NCBI GenBank assembly: GCA_004194705.1
Contig: SADC01000329.1
Span: 496,001 to 560,000 of the forward strand
DNA from: Ditylenchus dipsaci
Taxonomy: Eukaryota > Nematoda > Chromadorea > Rhabditida > Anguinidae
Direction of reading: 5' to 3'
DNA: 64,000 nucleotides
A model generated the notes under the pieces. That model searched no databases. It was given only the letters and a program-made list of their open reading frames with translations, and had not been told where the DNA came from. This document shows, in pieces, positions 27,101 to 34,500 of this stretch. Both the position numbers and the translations under genes were made by a program. The first letter of the stretch is position 1. Every line of letters starts with the position of its first letter.

Positions 27101-30036
27101 CCTCAAAACTAAAGCGTGGTATAATTCAAACGTCATAGAAACTGAAGATTTTAGTATTTTGATAATGGCCTTTTTGTGATATTATTTCGTATATTCTATT
27201 CATAAAAAACGAAAATATAAAAGCTTAATTATTTTTTTAAGAATCGATCTTTTTGTTTTCAGAGTCCCACCGACCTGTCCACCAACCATTATCTACAACA
27301 AGGTCTGCTTGCTATTGTGCACCAGCAACAGCAGCACCAACACAACCATGTACCCGCTTCCTCTTCGGTTTCAGACTTTATTCTTCAACTAAATAACAAC
27401 AATCAAGCCAATGAATCAAATACAGCCATCAATTCCTCCTCCACCTCTGCTGCCACCAACAAAGTGAAGTTGGAGAGGAAGTATTCGTCAGATGCCACCT
27501 CAACCACCACCACCACTTTAGGTAAAAAAAAGAAACACATTCGACAAAAAAAGTTACTTTTATTACGTAAGCAAATATGCAGACAATGGTTTTGAAAGCG
27601 TTTGTAATTCACTACAACTCGAAATTATCGAGAATTTTCAGATATTGGCAACGGATTAGCTCCAACCAGCACCAGTGTTAGTCCCACCACTCCCCTTTCT
27701 CCCAATGCTGCCACCCCCCAAATTAGCTGCAAGATAGAGACAGTCAGCAATTGCAAGCATCATGAGTTCGACCCTGAGTGTTGTTGCAATTTGGCTGCCA
27801 CCACTTCTTCAGCCGCTGCTTCCCCTATATCTTCAGGGGACGCGCATGGTAGAGGGTTGTCGCAGCAATTCAGCGAGGATGAACCTGCATCTCCCACCTC
27901 TTCCTCCTCTTCTCTAGGCACTGTGTTTCCGATGTTTAGTCCGGAATGTGCCAAGTTTGAGTTGCCGATCCCGCAACCACAGCCACAAGAACTGAACATA
28001 CAATTTATTTGTGAGACGGCGAGTAGATTGCTGTTCTTGTCTGTGCATTGGATAAAGAATGTGAGAAGTTTGGCTGCTAAGTAAGTATTTTTACAAGTGA
28101 CTTGAGATACAACAAACAATTTGTTTAGACCTTTCTACATGGAGTGCACAATGAAGCTGAAGTGGTGTGACGTGTTTGTACTGGGATTGATGCAGTGCGC
28201 GGACGAGTTCAATTTGCCGAACATGTTGAATGCCATGGACAACCACTTAGGAACATGTGCTAAATTTGGTAGGGTAATTTTGACATGCACAGAAACATAC
28301 TGATGCCAGCACTTTAATTATGAGACTTTTACAAAATTTTCCTACCCAGGCGAGCACTCTGATTTTAAAAATTAGTATATTTTAGCTTGATGGCTTGCAT
28401 ACAATTTAAAAAATTTATAGTCATTGCTGACCTTAGGGTGCCGAATTTACCAGGGAGAGTTGATTTTCTTGATAATATTAGTGAAATTTTTCTTGAGGAC
28501 AGCTTTTACAAGAGAGCTGTCCAGCAGGCTTGGTGTCACCAGGTAGCCAATATTCAAACATCCATCAAATTCGTTGAGATCTCAAGCTCAAAATTTAAAA
28601 AATTGCAAAAAAACATAAAATCTAAATAGTTTTTAATGCTTTTAACAACATTGAGCAGGTGATCTCAGTGAAATTAAAACACATGCAAACATGGTGCACA
28701 CATCACAACAATTACAACAATTGTTGAAAAGTCACCACCCTCAAATTAAGAATTTAGCAACTTGTTTTGAAAAAAAAAAGTAATTTAGCTTGATGGCTTG
28801 CATGAAATTTTTTAACCAAATTTACAGTTGACCCTTGATAATTTGGTCCCATTGGAACTGACCTCAAAGTGCCGAATTACCCCGAAGTCACATGCTTTAG
28901 AGTTTACTTACATACTTACCCTCACTTGGAAATAGCCATATATTATTTTCCTCTTTGAAAAAAAAAATCTGTAGCTAGTGTCAAGTGCATCTTCGAGAAC
29001 AAAACGATGGCTAATTTTGAAGGCCGCTATTCAAAAAAATTAGGACTGAAAGGAACTTAAAGAAAACCAAGTCTTTAATGTTTTAACAACTAATTTTTCA
29101 GGCCAGCTGAAGCCGGAGAAATACGAAGAGGTCAACAAGCAGATCAGCTACCTTCTTGCTCTAGTGCATAGGATCAGAACTTTAAAGATAACTAGTCTAG
29201 AATTTGCCTATCTGAAGACCATAGCTTTCACAGCCAACGATTTGCCTGAGCCATTGGTTGCCTTAGCGTCCTCAAACAATTCTACAAATGGCCATTGCCC
29301 GAGAATTCAACTCCAATTGCAGCAACAGCAATATGGTCGACAGTTAAACGGACAGGCTTGTCAAGAACTCTATGAGCACATTCTCACAGTCAATATCAAA
29401 GAAAATGAGGAGGAAAAACCAGTAACTGATAAAAAAGCACCAGACCTTGACCAGCACATGGAAACCGATAGGTTGCGCAATGACGTCCAAAAACTAGAAC
29501 CACTAGAAGAAAATGATTCTATTGTTTTTACGAAAGAAAATGACTTTGAGTTTGAGAAAATTCAGCAAGACAGCCATTCTGGCTCCCCATCTTCTTCCCA
29601 TTCTGCTTCCTCACTCCACTCTGAAAATATGAAGTCCAATAATAACAGCTCAGCACAAAAAGATTCCAAACTACCAGAGAAAAATGCCTCTTCTCTGAGC
29701 CAAGCACTTCATGCACCCACACCTGTTCTATTGGCTGCCTTGGACAGACATTCCCAACTACTTCAGCTGTTGCCCTGTCTTCGGTGGTTTAAACAATCCG
29801 TGTTGGTAGAACTATTCTTCAGTGGCTTGATAGGAAGTCTTAGCATAGAGACAGTGATGCCATTCATCCTTTCCATGGATGTAATGCAAATATTTGACAA
29901 GACAAGTCCAAACTCTGAAAACGGAGCTGCATCTAGCCTCACTGGTTGTAGTATGGGTTCCACTGGAAGGACCCTGCAACAACATAGTTTACTAGCCTTG
30001 GCCACAGCAGCTGGGAGTTCGATTAAAAACTTTTAA
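1..30036 (+). CDS. NR2C-family (TR2/TR4, Hr78-like) nuclear receptor, multi-exon, 5' incomplete
   Basis: Ligand-type nuclear receptor: a DNA-binding transcription factor acting in the nucleus. Eleven exons join in phase (listed separately). In order: Ala/Gln-rich and Gly/Ser/Asn-rich N-terminal region; C4 zinc finger 1 (CVVCGDKAS, then [14 protein letters not shown]-box CEGCKG); finger 2 ([23 protein letters not shown]); hinge VQAERRP; a long Ser/Asn/Gln-rich linker; and a ligand-binding domain from about 27980 ([15 protein letters not shown]) to 29870 ([19 protein letters not shown]). The VQAERRP hinge and the ASRLLFL helix are typical of NR2C. The gene has no start codon in the window. Introns range from 48 nt to 13.5 kb and hold most of the transposons of the left half. 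Oddities: a one-base frameshift in the exon at 18800, extra residues between the two fingers, and a large acidic/Ser-rich insert inside the ligand-binding domain. The family call is firm; the exact orthologue is inferred. Confidence 0.88.
172..620 (+). repeat. Diverged direct repeat, two copies
   Basis: 172-350 and about 440-620 share, in order, a cgatag..c start, atcataccaatttat, tttgcattct, aaaaacaaaa, gatatttagctg, a-accata and gcagg-ttgga. The second copy is shifted by about 268 bases. No coding content is visible. Confidence 0.65.
945..1641 (-). pseudogene. Degenerate unrecognised reading frame
   Basis: Read on the minus strand from ATG at 1641, the frame is protein-like for about 230 codons (for example [20 protein letters not shown], then [16 protein letters not shown]) but is broken by TAA near 1485, TAG near 1325 and a frameshift near 1165. 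It then closes at 945 after a D/E-rich tail. It is more GC-rich than its surroundings. A short plus-strand ORF (about 821-971, [10 protein letters not shown]...) overlaps its end and also looks protein-like; only one of the two is likely genuine. No family was recognised. It could be a decayed retrocopy or a transposon protein. Confidence 0.35.
1838..2070. repeat. Inverted repeat ending in long G and C runs
   Basis: The left arm (G-run, acacttg, G-run, then ttgagaaatgggtttgtca) is mirrored at about 2005-2068 (ttgacaaaaccatttctcaa, C-run, caagtgt, C-run). The centre contains two related copies of a tgacgggttgcaaa / ttgcaatcctacgggg motif. It resembles a foldback element whose termini are homopolymer G. 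Confidence 0.7.
2600..2745. repeat. Short element with repeated ataacaccacc motif
   Basis: Three copies of taacaccaccc (2618-2650) are followed by ccctcgatataacaccacc and then the reverse motif ggtggtgtat (2733-2742). This resembles a truncated pogo-like miniature element of the type seen intact at 55977. Confidence 0.45.
5066..5281 (+). CDS. NR2C receptor exon b (Gln/Gly/Pro-rich)
   Basis: Acceptor ttttttttcag precedes GCA at 5066; 72 codons end at ACG before donor gtggat. The translation begins [20 protein letters not shown] and is low-complexity (poly-Q, GGPGGN), as expected for the disordered A/B region. Phase 0 on both sides matches exon a and exon c. Confidence 0.7.
6874..6952. mobile_element. 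79-bp hAT-like miniature element
   Basis: Flanked by an identical 8-bp direct repeat TTAGAATC (6866-6873 and 6953-6960). The ends are mirror-like (agtgatgtgc at left, atcacatcactt at right) and the middle holds the inverted pair ctcttggctc / gagccaagag. An 8-bp duplication is the hAT signature. Confidence 0.65.
7869..8293. mobile_element. TA-flanked foldback element (CCGTATTTACTCTAATAGTAGCCC ends)
   Basis: Starts ccgtatttactctaatagta and ends tactattagagtaaataagg, with TA on both sides. Inside is a palindrome (aaaatcggcctta / aggccgatttt) and an inverted pair around 8020-8065 and 8185-8235 (tagccactt...gccctatgttctgt mirrored). Non-coding; a TcMar-type TA duplication. Confidence 0.75.
8640..8880. 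repeat. ccaaggcaaa-family fragment and short palindrome
   Basis: ttttgccttggtcccccaagc at about 8648 belongs to a dispersed motif family seen throughout the window. Next to it, gttaagacatacca (8759) and tggtatgtcttaac (8858) form a short inverted pair. No gene seen. Confidence 0.5.
9307..10530. mobile_element. TA-flanked element with CCGTATTTCCTCTAATAGAAGCCCC ends
   Basis: Terminal inverted repeats (ccgtatttcctctaatagaa at left, ttctattagaggaaatacgg at right) with TA duplications at 9305-9306 and 10531-10532. Subterminal blocks of ctctaatataagccccccc are repeated inside both ends. It is internally non-coding and itself holds the smaller inverted-repeat insertion at 9808-10025. The termini match those of the pogo-type copy at 20513-22219, so it is probably a non-autonomous relative. 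Confidence 0.8.
9808..10025. mobile_element. Small inverted-repeat element nested in 9307-10530
   Basis: A perfect 18-bp core inverted repeat, ggtaaattcgccgacaac at 9808 and its complement ending 10025, extends a few bases inward (tctt / aaga). The interior includes the dispersed gatgcgcacactcactcacc repeat. Confidence 0.65.
10645..10920 (-). CDS. Small ORF, possible mitochondrial protein
   Basis: A 91-codon open frame on the strand opposite the host receptor gene, inside intron b-c, just outside the TA-flanked element. The N-terminus [20 protein letters not shown] is basic, Ser-rich and free of acidic residues, a typical mitochondrial presequence. The rest (for example [20 protein letters not shown], then an acidic tail [12 protein letters not shown]) has normal amino-acid composition, unlike the chance ORFs nearby. 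ATG and stop are both present and no intron is needed. I do not recognise the family. It may be a nested gene, a retrocopy, or one exon of something larger. Confidence 0.45.
   Translation of the reverse strand: MFRHLSTLLSRNAIVARSYYSSFSQILLDTGKFEQSRQEPIETIPSKFFYKPTISQLGRKSVVAVNMATLRLDGDDVNYDAESVRSQEILV
12172..12327. mobile_element. Pogo-like miniature element
   Basis: Starts cagtcaaacctctttaaccc after TA and ends gggtttaagaggtttgactg before CA, so one copy of the TA duplication appears mutated. About 156 bp, non-coding. Confidence 0.75.
12971..13097. repeat. Palindrome with acttcgagttt core
   Basis: aactcgaagcacgtgaacac at about 12973 is mirrored by aactcgaagtacgtgaataa near 13077, and ttgagttggggttt by aaccccagctcaaa. 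A degraded relative lies at 16395-16480. Confidence 0.55.
13700..14175. repeat. Foldback with about 140-bp arms
   Basis: tttaaacgactactaagtaa and tatgcttaaaac at 13732-13770 are mirrored at 14110-14150 (gttttaagcatata, tacttaggagtcgtttaaac). tttctgacat is mirrored by atgtcagaaa. A third partial copy of one arm lies at 14440-14530. The interior carries the dispersed cttaccttagacataattcc and ccaaggcaaa motifs. Confidence 0.65.
17742..18352. repeat. Foldback with gggggtg...caccccc termini
   Basis: ggggggtgcatgttgcgtgg at 17742 is mirrored by ccacgcaacattcacccccc near 18330-18352. gggatttttgaccattgttg, atacatttctcggctaactt and tttttacgcagaatccga all have inverted partners (18170-18330). Non-coding. 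Confidence 0.75.
18800..19111 (+). CDS. NR2C receptor exon c (linker and first half of zinc finger 1)
   Basis: Acceptor ttttttcag, then phase 0: [15 protein letters not shown]... The exon ends [18 protein letters not shown] plus G (phase 1) at donor gtattt. The two ends are in different frames. The shift falls in the four-G run 19007-19010; one more G would restore a continuous Ser/Asn/Gly-rich linker into the zinc finger. I treat it as a likely one-base loss in the consensus, or else a true frameshift. Confidence 0.75.
19171..19209 (+). CDS. NR2C receptor exon d (P-box)
   Basis: 39 nt between 59- and 56-nt introns; phase 1 in and out. Encodes [12 protein letters not shown] with the P-box CEGCKG, the DNA-reading helix of zinc finger 1. 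Confidence 0.9.
19266..19294 (+). CDS. NR2C receptor exon e (end of finger 1 helix)
   Basis: 29 nt; completes G and adds FFKRSIRKQ, the invariant FFKRS(I/V)RK stretch. Donor gtgaga; leaves in phase 0 into a 6.4-kb intron. Confidence 0.88.
19375..20372. mobile_element. hAT-like non-autonomous element, 998 bp
   Basis: Exact 8-bp duplication ATTATAAA at 19367-19374 and 20373-20380. Inverted ends: taggacccaaattctatgca at left and tgcatagaatttgggtccct at right. Both subterminal regions are crowded with aaaatatgc / gcatatttt motifs. No transposase is visible; ORF 19695-19997 in the middle is not recognisable. Confidence 0.85.
20513..22219 (-). mobile_element. Pogo/Tigger-type DNA transposon, internally deleted
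   Basis: TA duplications at 20511-20512 and 22220-22221. Inverted ends ccgtatttcctctaatagag / ctctattagaggaaatacgg with repeated subterminal ggtggctctaatag blocks. Carries a minus-strand, intron-containing transposase remnant (20746-21924). The same termini occur on several non-coding copies in this window, so this copy identifies their source family. Confidence 0.88.
20746..21924 (-). pseudogene. Pogo/Tigger-like (DDE_1) transposase remnant
   Basis: From 21924 downwards: an N-terminal HTH ([31 protein letters not shown]), then after a short intron a linker and [28 protein letters not shown] (second catalytic Asp) and [12 protein letters not shown]. Next a 45-nt intron (about 21246-21290), [30 protein letters not shown], another short intron, [19 protein letters not shown] and an acidic tail. 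The CENP-B-type second DNA-binding part and the region with the first catalytic Asp are missing, and a TGA interrupts after KEFIS near 21155. Inactive copy; the family assignment is solid. Confidence 0.85.
22890..23110. repeat. Palindrome with gagaatgagaat ends
   Basis: tcaaaaatgagaatacagaa is mirrored by ttctgtattctcattctcat, and gaaaaatgccaaatctgata by tatcagatttggcatttttc. Arms are about 100 bp with a short centre. Likely a foldback. Confidence 0.7.
23262..23733. repeat. Near-perfect foldback with tRNA-like ends
   Basis: The left arm (23262-23490) is almost the exact reverse complement of the right arm (23508-23733). The outer ends read ggttgctggttcaaatcc on the right, a Pol III B-box-like string. 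The centre is itself palindromic (attgctaa...ttagcaat). A relative of its tRNA-like end lies at 23160-23225. Confidence 0.8.
23740..24290 (+). repeat. Threefold diverged tandem repeat, about 170-nt unit
   Basis: Three blocks share ctcacacaattttaagttag and a following aggccatcc segment (about 23890-23980, 24060-24150, 24230-24300). Between them is ggtggtaccacctgg, a small palindrome (23992-24006). Confidence 0.5.
24738..25345. mobile_element. Tigger-like miniature element with internal tandem duplication
   Basis: TA-flanked; ends cagtcgagtcccgctaaccc and gggttagcgggactcgactg. A block of about 181 bp (24746-24925) is repeated head-to-tail at 24927-25107, then the inverted arm follows from about 25141. 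No coding capacity beyond ORFs that are translations of the repeat. Confidence 0.85.
25681..25816 (+). CDS. NR2C receptor exon f (zinc finger 2)
   Basis: Encodes [33 protein letters not shown] and KSE plus T (phase 1). Relative to the family there are extra residues before AYVC: the acceptor at 25680 adds TLKNQLLQ-, while in-frame AGs at 25689 and 25695 would add fewer. All four finger-2 Cys are present. Confidence 0.9.
25902..26152 (+). CDS. NR2C receptor exon g (hinge)
   Basis: Completes Ser and reads [20 protein letters not shown], then a Ser/Asn/Gly-rich stretch ending NHHRFERI at donor gtaagt. The VQ(A/C)ER(R/K)P hinge box is characteristic of NR2-type receptors. Confidence 0.88.
26436..26920. 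repeat. Foldback with tRNA-like ends in NR2C intron g-h
   Basis: gattcgaaccagcaacctcg at 26453 is mirrored by cgaggttgctggttcgaatc at 26884. gcactcaaccgacgcc is mirrored by ggcgtcggttaagtgc, and atcgattgagc by gctcaatcgat. The right end reads like a tRNA-derived head (B-box ggttcgaatcc). Confidence 0.75.
27263..27521 (+). CDS. NR2C receptor exon h (linker)
   Basis: [20 protein letters not shown] followed by His/Gln-, Asn- and Ser/Thr-rich sequence with [10 protein letters not shown]; ends in phase 1 at donor gtaaaa. The 1.1-kb intron before it holds a foldback (26436-26920). Confidence 0.8.
27642..28080 (+). CDS. NR2C receptor exon i (linker and start of ligand-binding domain)
   Basis: Pro/Ser/Thr-rich start, a Cys cluster (ECCCNLAA), then [20 protein letters not shown], the conserved helix-3 region of NR2 receptors. 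Leaves in phase 2 at gtaagt. Confidence 0.88.
28129..28268 (+). CDS. NR2C receptor exon j (ligand-binding domain)
   Basis: 48-nt intron before it. [36 protein letters not shown]: helices 4-6 region; [15 protein letters not shown] matches the usual LxxxWxELFxLGLxQCA motif. Phase 1 out. Confidence 0.85.
28269..29101 (+). other. NR2C intron j-k
   Basis: 833 nt. Two partial copies of agcttgatggcttgca (28385, 28787) and two truncated gacct-aaagtgccgaatta blocks (28430 and 28862) suggest decayed, duplicated miniature elements of the pogo type. No gene. Confidence 0.5.
29102..30036 (+). CDS. NR2C receptor last exon k (ligand-binding domain with large insert)
   Basis: [20 protein letters not shown], then [20 protein letters not shown], and near the end [34 protein letters not shown] and the stop at 30036. 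Between [10 protein letters not shown] and the LLQLLPCL helix lie about 130 residues of acidic and Ser/Asn-rich sequence ([21 protein letters not shown]) that are absent from typical NR2C ligand-binding domains. There is no intron signal inside it, so it is probably translated as a loop. Confidence 0.9.
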
Positions 30037-30430
30037 GCATTGCAGAATTTTTTGAGATTTGTTATATTAAACTGATAGCTTATGGTGGCAATGTTTTTAT
30101 GTTTGTGAATAAGATCCCGTTGAAATGTCAACCATTAGGTGATTAAACCGAGTGAAATTAGAGTCGAAACCAGTTGAATATTAATTGATTTGTTTGTAAC
30201 CTTCTTTATGTGGTTTTTCCTGTAGAATTGTTGCCTAGTGCTTTCCTTGTTTCAGAACACTGTGAAAACATTTTTAGTTTTTAGCTAAGTATATATATTT
30301 TTTTGTTTGTAATGAAAATATTGCTTGCAAGTTCGATCCCACTTAGAGACGTCCGAGTTATTTATGTATGACCTGATTGAAGCTTTCCTAGGTCGATTTA
30401 GTTTTCGTCCCTAGATATGGTTTCAATAAA
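30037..30430 (+). other. 3' untranslated region with AATAAA
   Basis: AT-rich sequence after the receptor stop; aataaa at 30425-30430 is a plausible polyadenylation signal. Confidence 0.5.
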
Positions 30431-30505
30431 AAATTGGTCCAAAAGGAGACAATCAAGTGCCGATAAGCCTATCAAGTTCAACCTCCGGCTAAGTACGACA
30501 CTCCA

Positions 30506-30822
30506 TTAAAGGGGTATGCCCGCCGCCGATGGAATATTTCGAAAGGCGGGTACCAGGTGAATTCAAAAAAAAATTTGAAGTTATTTTTGTTGAGTACCCT
30601 AGGTATAATAACTAATCAAAAAATACTTTCCCTTTTCTGATAGCTTCGGTGGTCTAGTTTGTAAAACTGCGGCGTACTCTGAAAGTTAGTAGTAGGTTCG
30701 ATTCCCATTGAGGTGCACTTTTTCCTCGAATTTTACCAAATTACGTGAAATTAATTACCGTTTGAATTTCATTGGTACCCGCTTTAAAAAATATTCTCAT
30801 CGGCGACGGGCATCCCCTTTAA
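30506..30822. repeat. Inverted-repeat element with a tRNA-like core
   Basis: ttaaaggggtatgcccgccg at 30506 is mirrored by a diverged cggcgacgggcatccccttt ending at 30820. gcgggtacca is mirrored by tggtacccgc. The centre (30643-30716) reads like a tRNA-derived sequence. A related element, with the same layout, is at 39980-40319. Confidence 0.65.
30643..30716 (+). tRNA. tRNA-like sequence (probably degenerate)
   Basis: A-box-like tggtctagtttg and a perfect B-box ggttcgattcc with normal spacing, about 74 nt long, followed by a T-run (terminator-like). The acceptor stem pairs poorly, so a functional tRNA is doubtful; a tRNA-derived transposable core is more likely. Confidence 0.35.
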
Positions 30823-31592
30823 ACTATTTTTTCTGGGGTTTTTGACAGCCTTGTCCGAAAAATTGAAAGGATTTTATCTTTCCAGTTATTTTTGTAAATC
30901 GATTTATTAAGATATTCGATATTCTCGATATCATCAAATTTATGGACATTTTCTAAAACGAATAGATAATTGGACTCCTAACGATTTGTTTAATCAGACC
31001 GCCAGATCAAAGTAGGTACAAAAGAAGTCAGAGTCATCAGGCGGTCGTACTTGAAGCGGTGGGTAAAATATAAGCTTCAGAAAAACTCAGATACTCAGAT
31101 ACATTTAGAGGTCCCTAATATTTCTGTTGCAATAATTTTTATCTGTATGTTACCTTCCTCCATAGCATTGTAAAATATTTTGTGTGGTTGCCAGTGCTTT
31201 CAATAACTTTTACTGAACAATCCTGAACTTTTTTTTAATCCAGTCCAGTATGTCTCTAATGTTATTGATATTGTCTAATAAGTTAGCTTGTTCTTCATGA
31301 ACCACTACCCTTCCTTCCTCATACACCAGTTGCTTTCAGTCTTGTTTATTACAATTTACCTGATTCAACCTAGCTAATAATAATCACATATCTGCTTTTT
31401 GTGTCGGAACAACAAAAATTATTATTAAGCTATTTGTGCAATTTCTAGGCTAGTTGTTAACATTTAGATATTGTTTAGTTAATACACGCTTTCTTAGTCA
31501 TGGATAGATCATTTTTGTGTACTACTAGTTTTGCAATAAATTGTTTTTTATAGATAAATTTTTTTTTCAAAATAACCCACATTAAAGAGATG
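30773..31592 (+). repeat. Segment duplicated at 48207-49018
   Basis: About 820 bp nearly identical, in direct orientation, to 48207-49018. It begins at tggtacc within the right arm of the preceding element and ends at attaaagagatg. It includes an exon on the minus strand (31095-31332). Differences are mostly single-base indels. Confidence 0.85.
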
Positions 31593-34500
31593 CAACGCTA
31601 TTTAAGTCGGTAAAGGCAAATTTTTAAAAACGAAACTCGAAAAGACCAAGGCAAAGCAGTGCAATTTATAAAAGTTATCCTCGCTAATCTGCTAAAGGTG
31701 CTATCGTGAGTGATTTTGCTGGATCGGCATGATTTTAAAAAGCAACAACATTTCCATGACTCAAATTAGAAATTTTTCAAAAAAGGCTTCCTCTAAGTAA
31801 TGTAAGGAGGGAACTTTTTAGAAAAGACCGTTTAAAAAGAAAGAGCTTGAAGGAACTCTTTTGAAACCCGATTGGTTTGCATCTATGGAGTTCGACCTGT
31901 AATCTCTGAAATCAGTTCAGCTTCATTATCTGGAACCTGAAAAAAAAACTAGAGAAGATGCTAAAGGGCTAAAGGTTGAGCATGGATACAAATGAGTGCT
32001 GGGAGAACAGGTAGAAGCCGAGGAGAAATCGGGGAGTGCTTTTCCTTTTTTTGTCACACTATCACTTCTCTTTGAGTTTTCGATATAAACTCCTGGCCTG
32101 CCAAACATTTAAGCCTGTTCAAAGTTGCAAGTTGCACTTCGAAAATAAGCACTGACATATCGTATCAAAAACATACATATTTCAAGGTTCGCGAACCGCA
32201 TGCAAAATACATTCTTGCTTTACGAATTGCATTAACTTGGACGATACTCTTTTGATTTTTCACCAACTATTTCTAGTTTTTATAACGCCATCTGTTAGCT
32301 CTGCGATTCAAATTTCTGATGAATTTGCGCCAAAAAGAGTATTACTTGCGGCAAAAAAAATATCGCCCAATTACTTATAGAACACACCCACCATTTATCT
32401 AAGAAAATTTTAAATTTCTTTGCATCATAACTTATCCTTTGGTTTGATCCTGTCAATTTCCCGCTCTGCATCTCTAGAAAAACTGCTGCTTTGATGGTAT
32501 TTGCAAGTAGTGCTCTACAAGTACCATAAACATTTTTTCAAGCACTTCTCTTATTGGTTTGAGAATCAAATACTGCATTCTTGTGAAGCCATTTTTTAAA
32601 AATTTATCAATCAAAGTCAGCGTCTATGCTATTCTAAGACTTTTGTTGATGTCTCATTTTTTTTCATTGCTAGCTTTTTCACCGTTTTTTAAGATTCATT
32701 CTGAAATCACTTAAAGATTGCACGATTCATTGATTTTTCAATATTGTACAACTTTTATACCACATCAAACTCTCGACTTTTTTTTAAATAATTCGATTCC
32801 ACAGATTCCATGATCATTGGTTCCTGAATAGATTTTTCAAAACTCTGCCGAATGTTAACGGGTAGGGTGAGCTTGTCGATTACTCCATTGTTAATACATT
32901 TAGCAACCGTCTTTGCACTCAATTGTGATAGTCTAGGCACTGACACATGAATGATTTCCAATCGCTTAGCGAAAGCAATTGCAAAAACAGTTGCATCTAT
33001 ATTGGGTGCTATTATGCCTGAATTGGTGTCGAACAGCTTTGTAAATCTGAATATTTGAAGTTTACTTTTGGCAGGTAAATAATTGGTCGGCCTGAATTAT
33101 GCGGTGTCCTCTCAAAGACCTCACAATGATAAATTTTAATCTTTTACCACTTTCAACGTTCTAAAATTTTAGGGCGTAGACAAACATTAAAAATTTTTTT
33201 TGACGAAAATTTCACTTTTCGCCTCGAGGGAGAAAGGTAAGGGGTACTAAAAGGTGGCAAAATTTTAGGCCGGTTTATGAATTATGAGATTTGGTGTTTT
33301 TTTAACGAGGGAAGAGCTGTATTTCTTTCTTCACTAAAACTTTTTTTCTGTTGTTACCATCTGGTAGCTAAGATTCAGGGTTTCAAAACAACACCTTCGA
33401 GGCCGCAGAGGGCTTGGGGCTTCGAGTTAGTTAGACTTTAGAAATAATTCCGAGAAGCACTCTTGATCAAAAACAGCATGAAAAGTCTATTTTTGACAGA
33501 AGAAAGATTTATGTACCATATAGACCATGGCTTTTCAAAACGCACAATTTTGTTTGTTTTACGCTTTGTTATAATGGATTGACAAGAAGACTCATGAGAA
33601 AAGAGACACAAGAGACACACGTGCTGTCACTAGGTGGATTCGAGATTCGAAAAGGTAGGCTCTCTGGAGAGGTGGGAACTTGAACTTTCTTGCGTTTTGT
33701 CCACTGCGCCATGAAGACACACCCGAAAACTCAAACTGAACAAATTTGGCCTTTTGTAAAGCCGTGTAGACATATTCGGCATACTTTTGCCACTTCTGGG
33801 TGGGATATTTTTTAAAGTGAAAGCAAAATTTTAAAGTAGCCATTCTTTTTTCAATAATCTTACCGAAAAGTTTTTCATATGGGTCGATAATGAGTTTAAA
33901 TGCAGCGTGTTGTCGATGATCATAGTGAATAAGGCCATTCTCAGAGTATATCTTCCAGTCATTAATGCCTTGCGAGAACATTGAAGATATCTGCACAATG
34001 CTTAATTGACTACCGTATTCTCTCTAATTATAGACCCCGCCTGTTTTTGAGGTTTTGGACAGGCTTGGCAGGGTTGACAGGGTAAGGCTTTTCAAGCTCC
34101 GGTGAGGTTTTTTTAATTTTTCAGTTTTCATGACTGGAATTCTTACATATTCTGTTGGGATATACGATATTTCTCTATGTCAATGTATAATTATCTTCAT
34201 TAACTTTTTATAGAAATTCCGAAAAAGCTTATTTTATAATAAAATACAAAGAAACAATAGAATTTATACAAATTTTCCGGAAAACGGTGTTGCTTCTTGG
34301 TGGGGCTTCAAGCCACACCCTGCTAACCCTGATCACGGAGCAGAAAAACATTCTGCAAGGCTGTTCTTTGCGTTTTGTTCACTCACACGAGCTCAACCGA
34401 TTCCACTTTTTAGATCATGGTTGAAAATTTGGGGTCTATTCCTCAATTGAGTTTTCTTTGCCTGGTCTCCCTTTTTCTTACTTTTTCGGCTTATGTTAGG

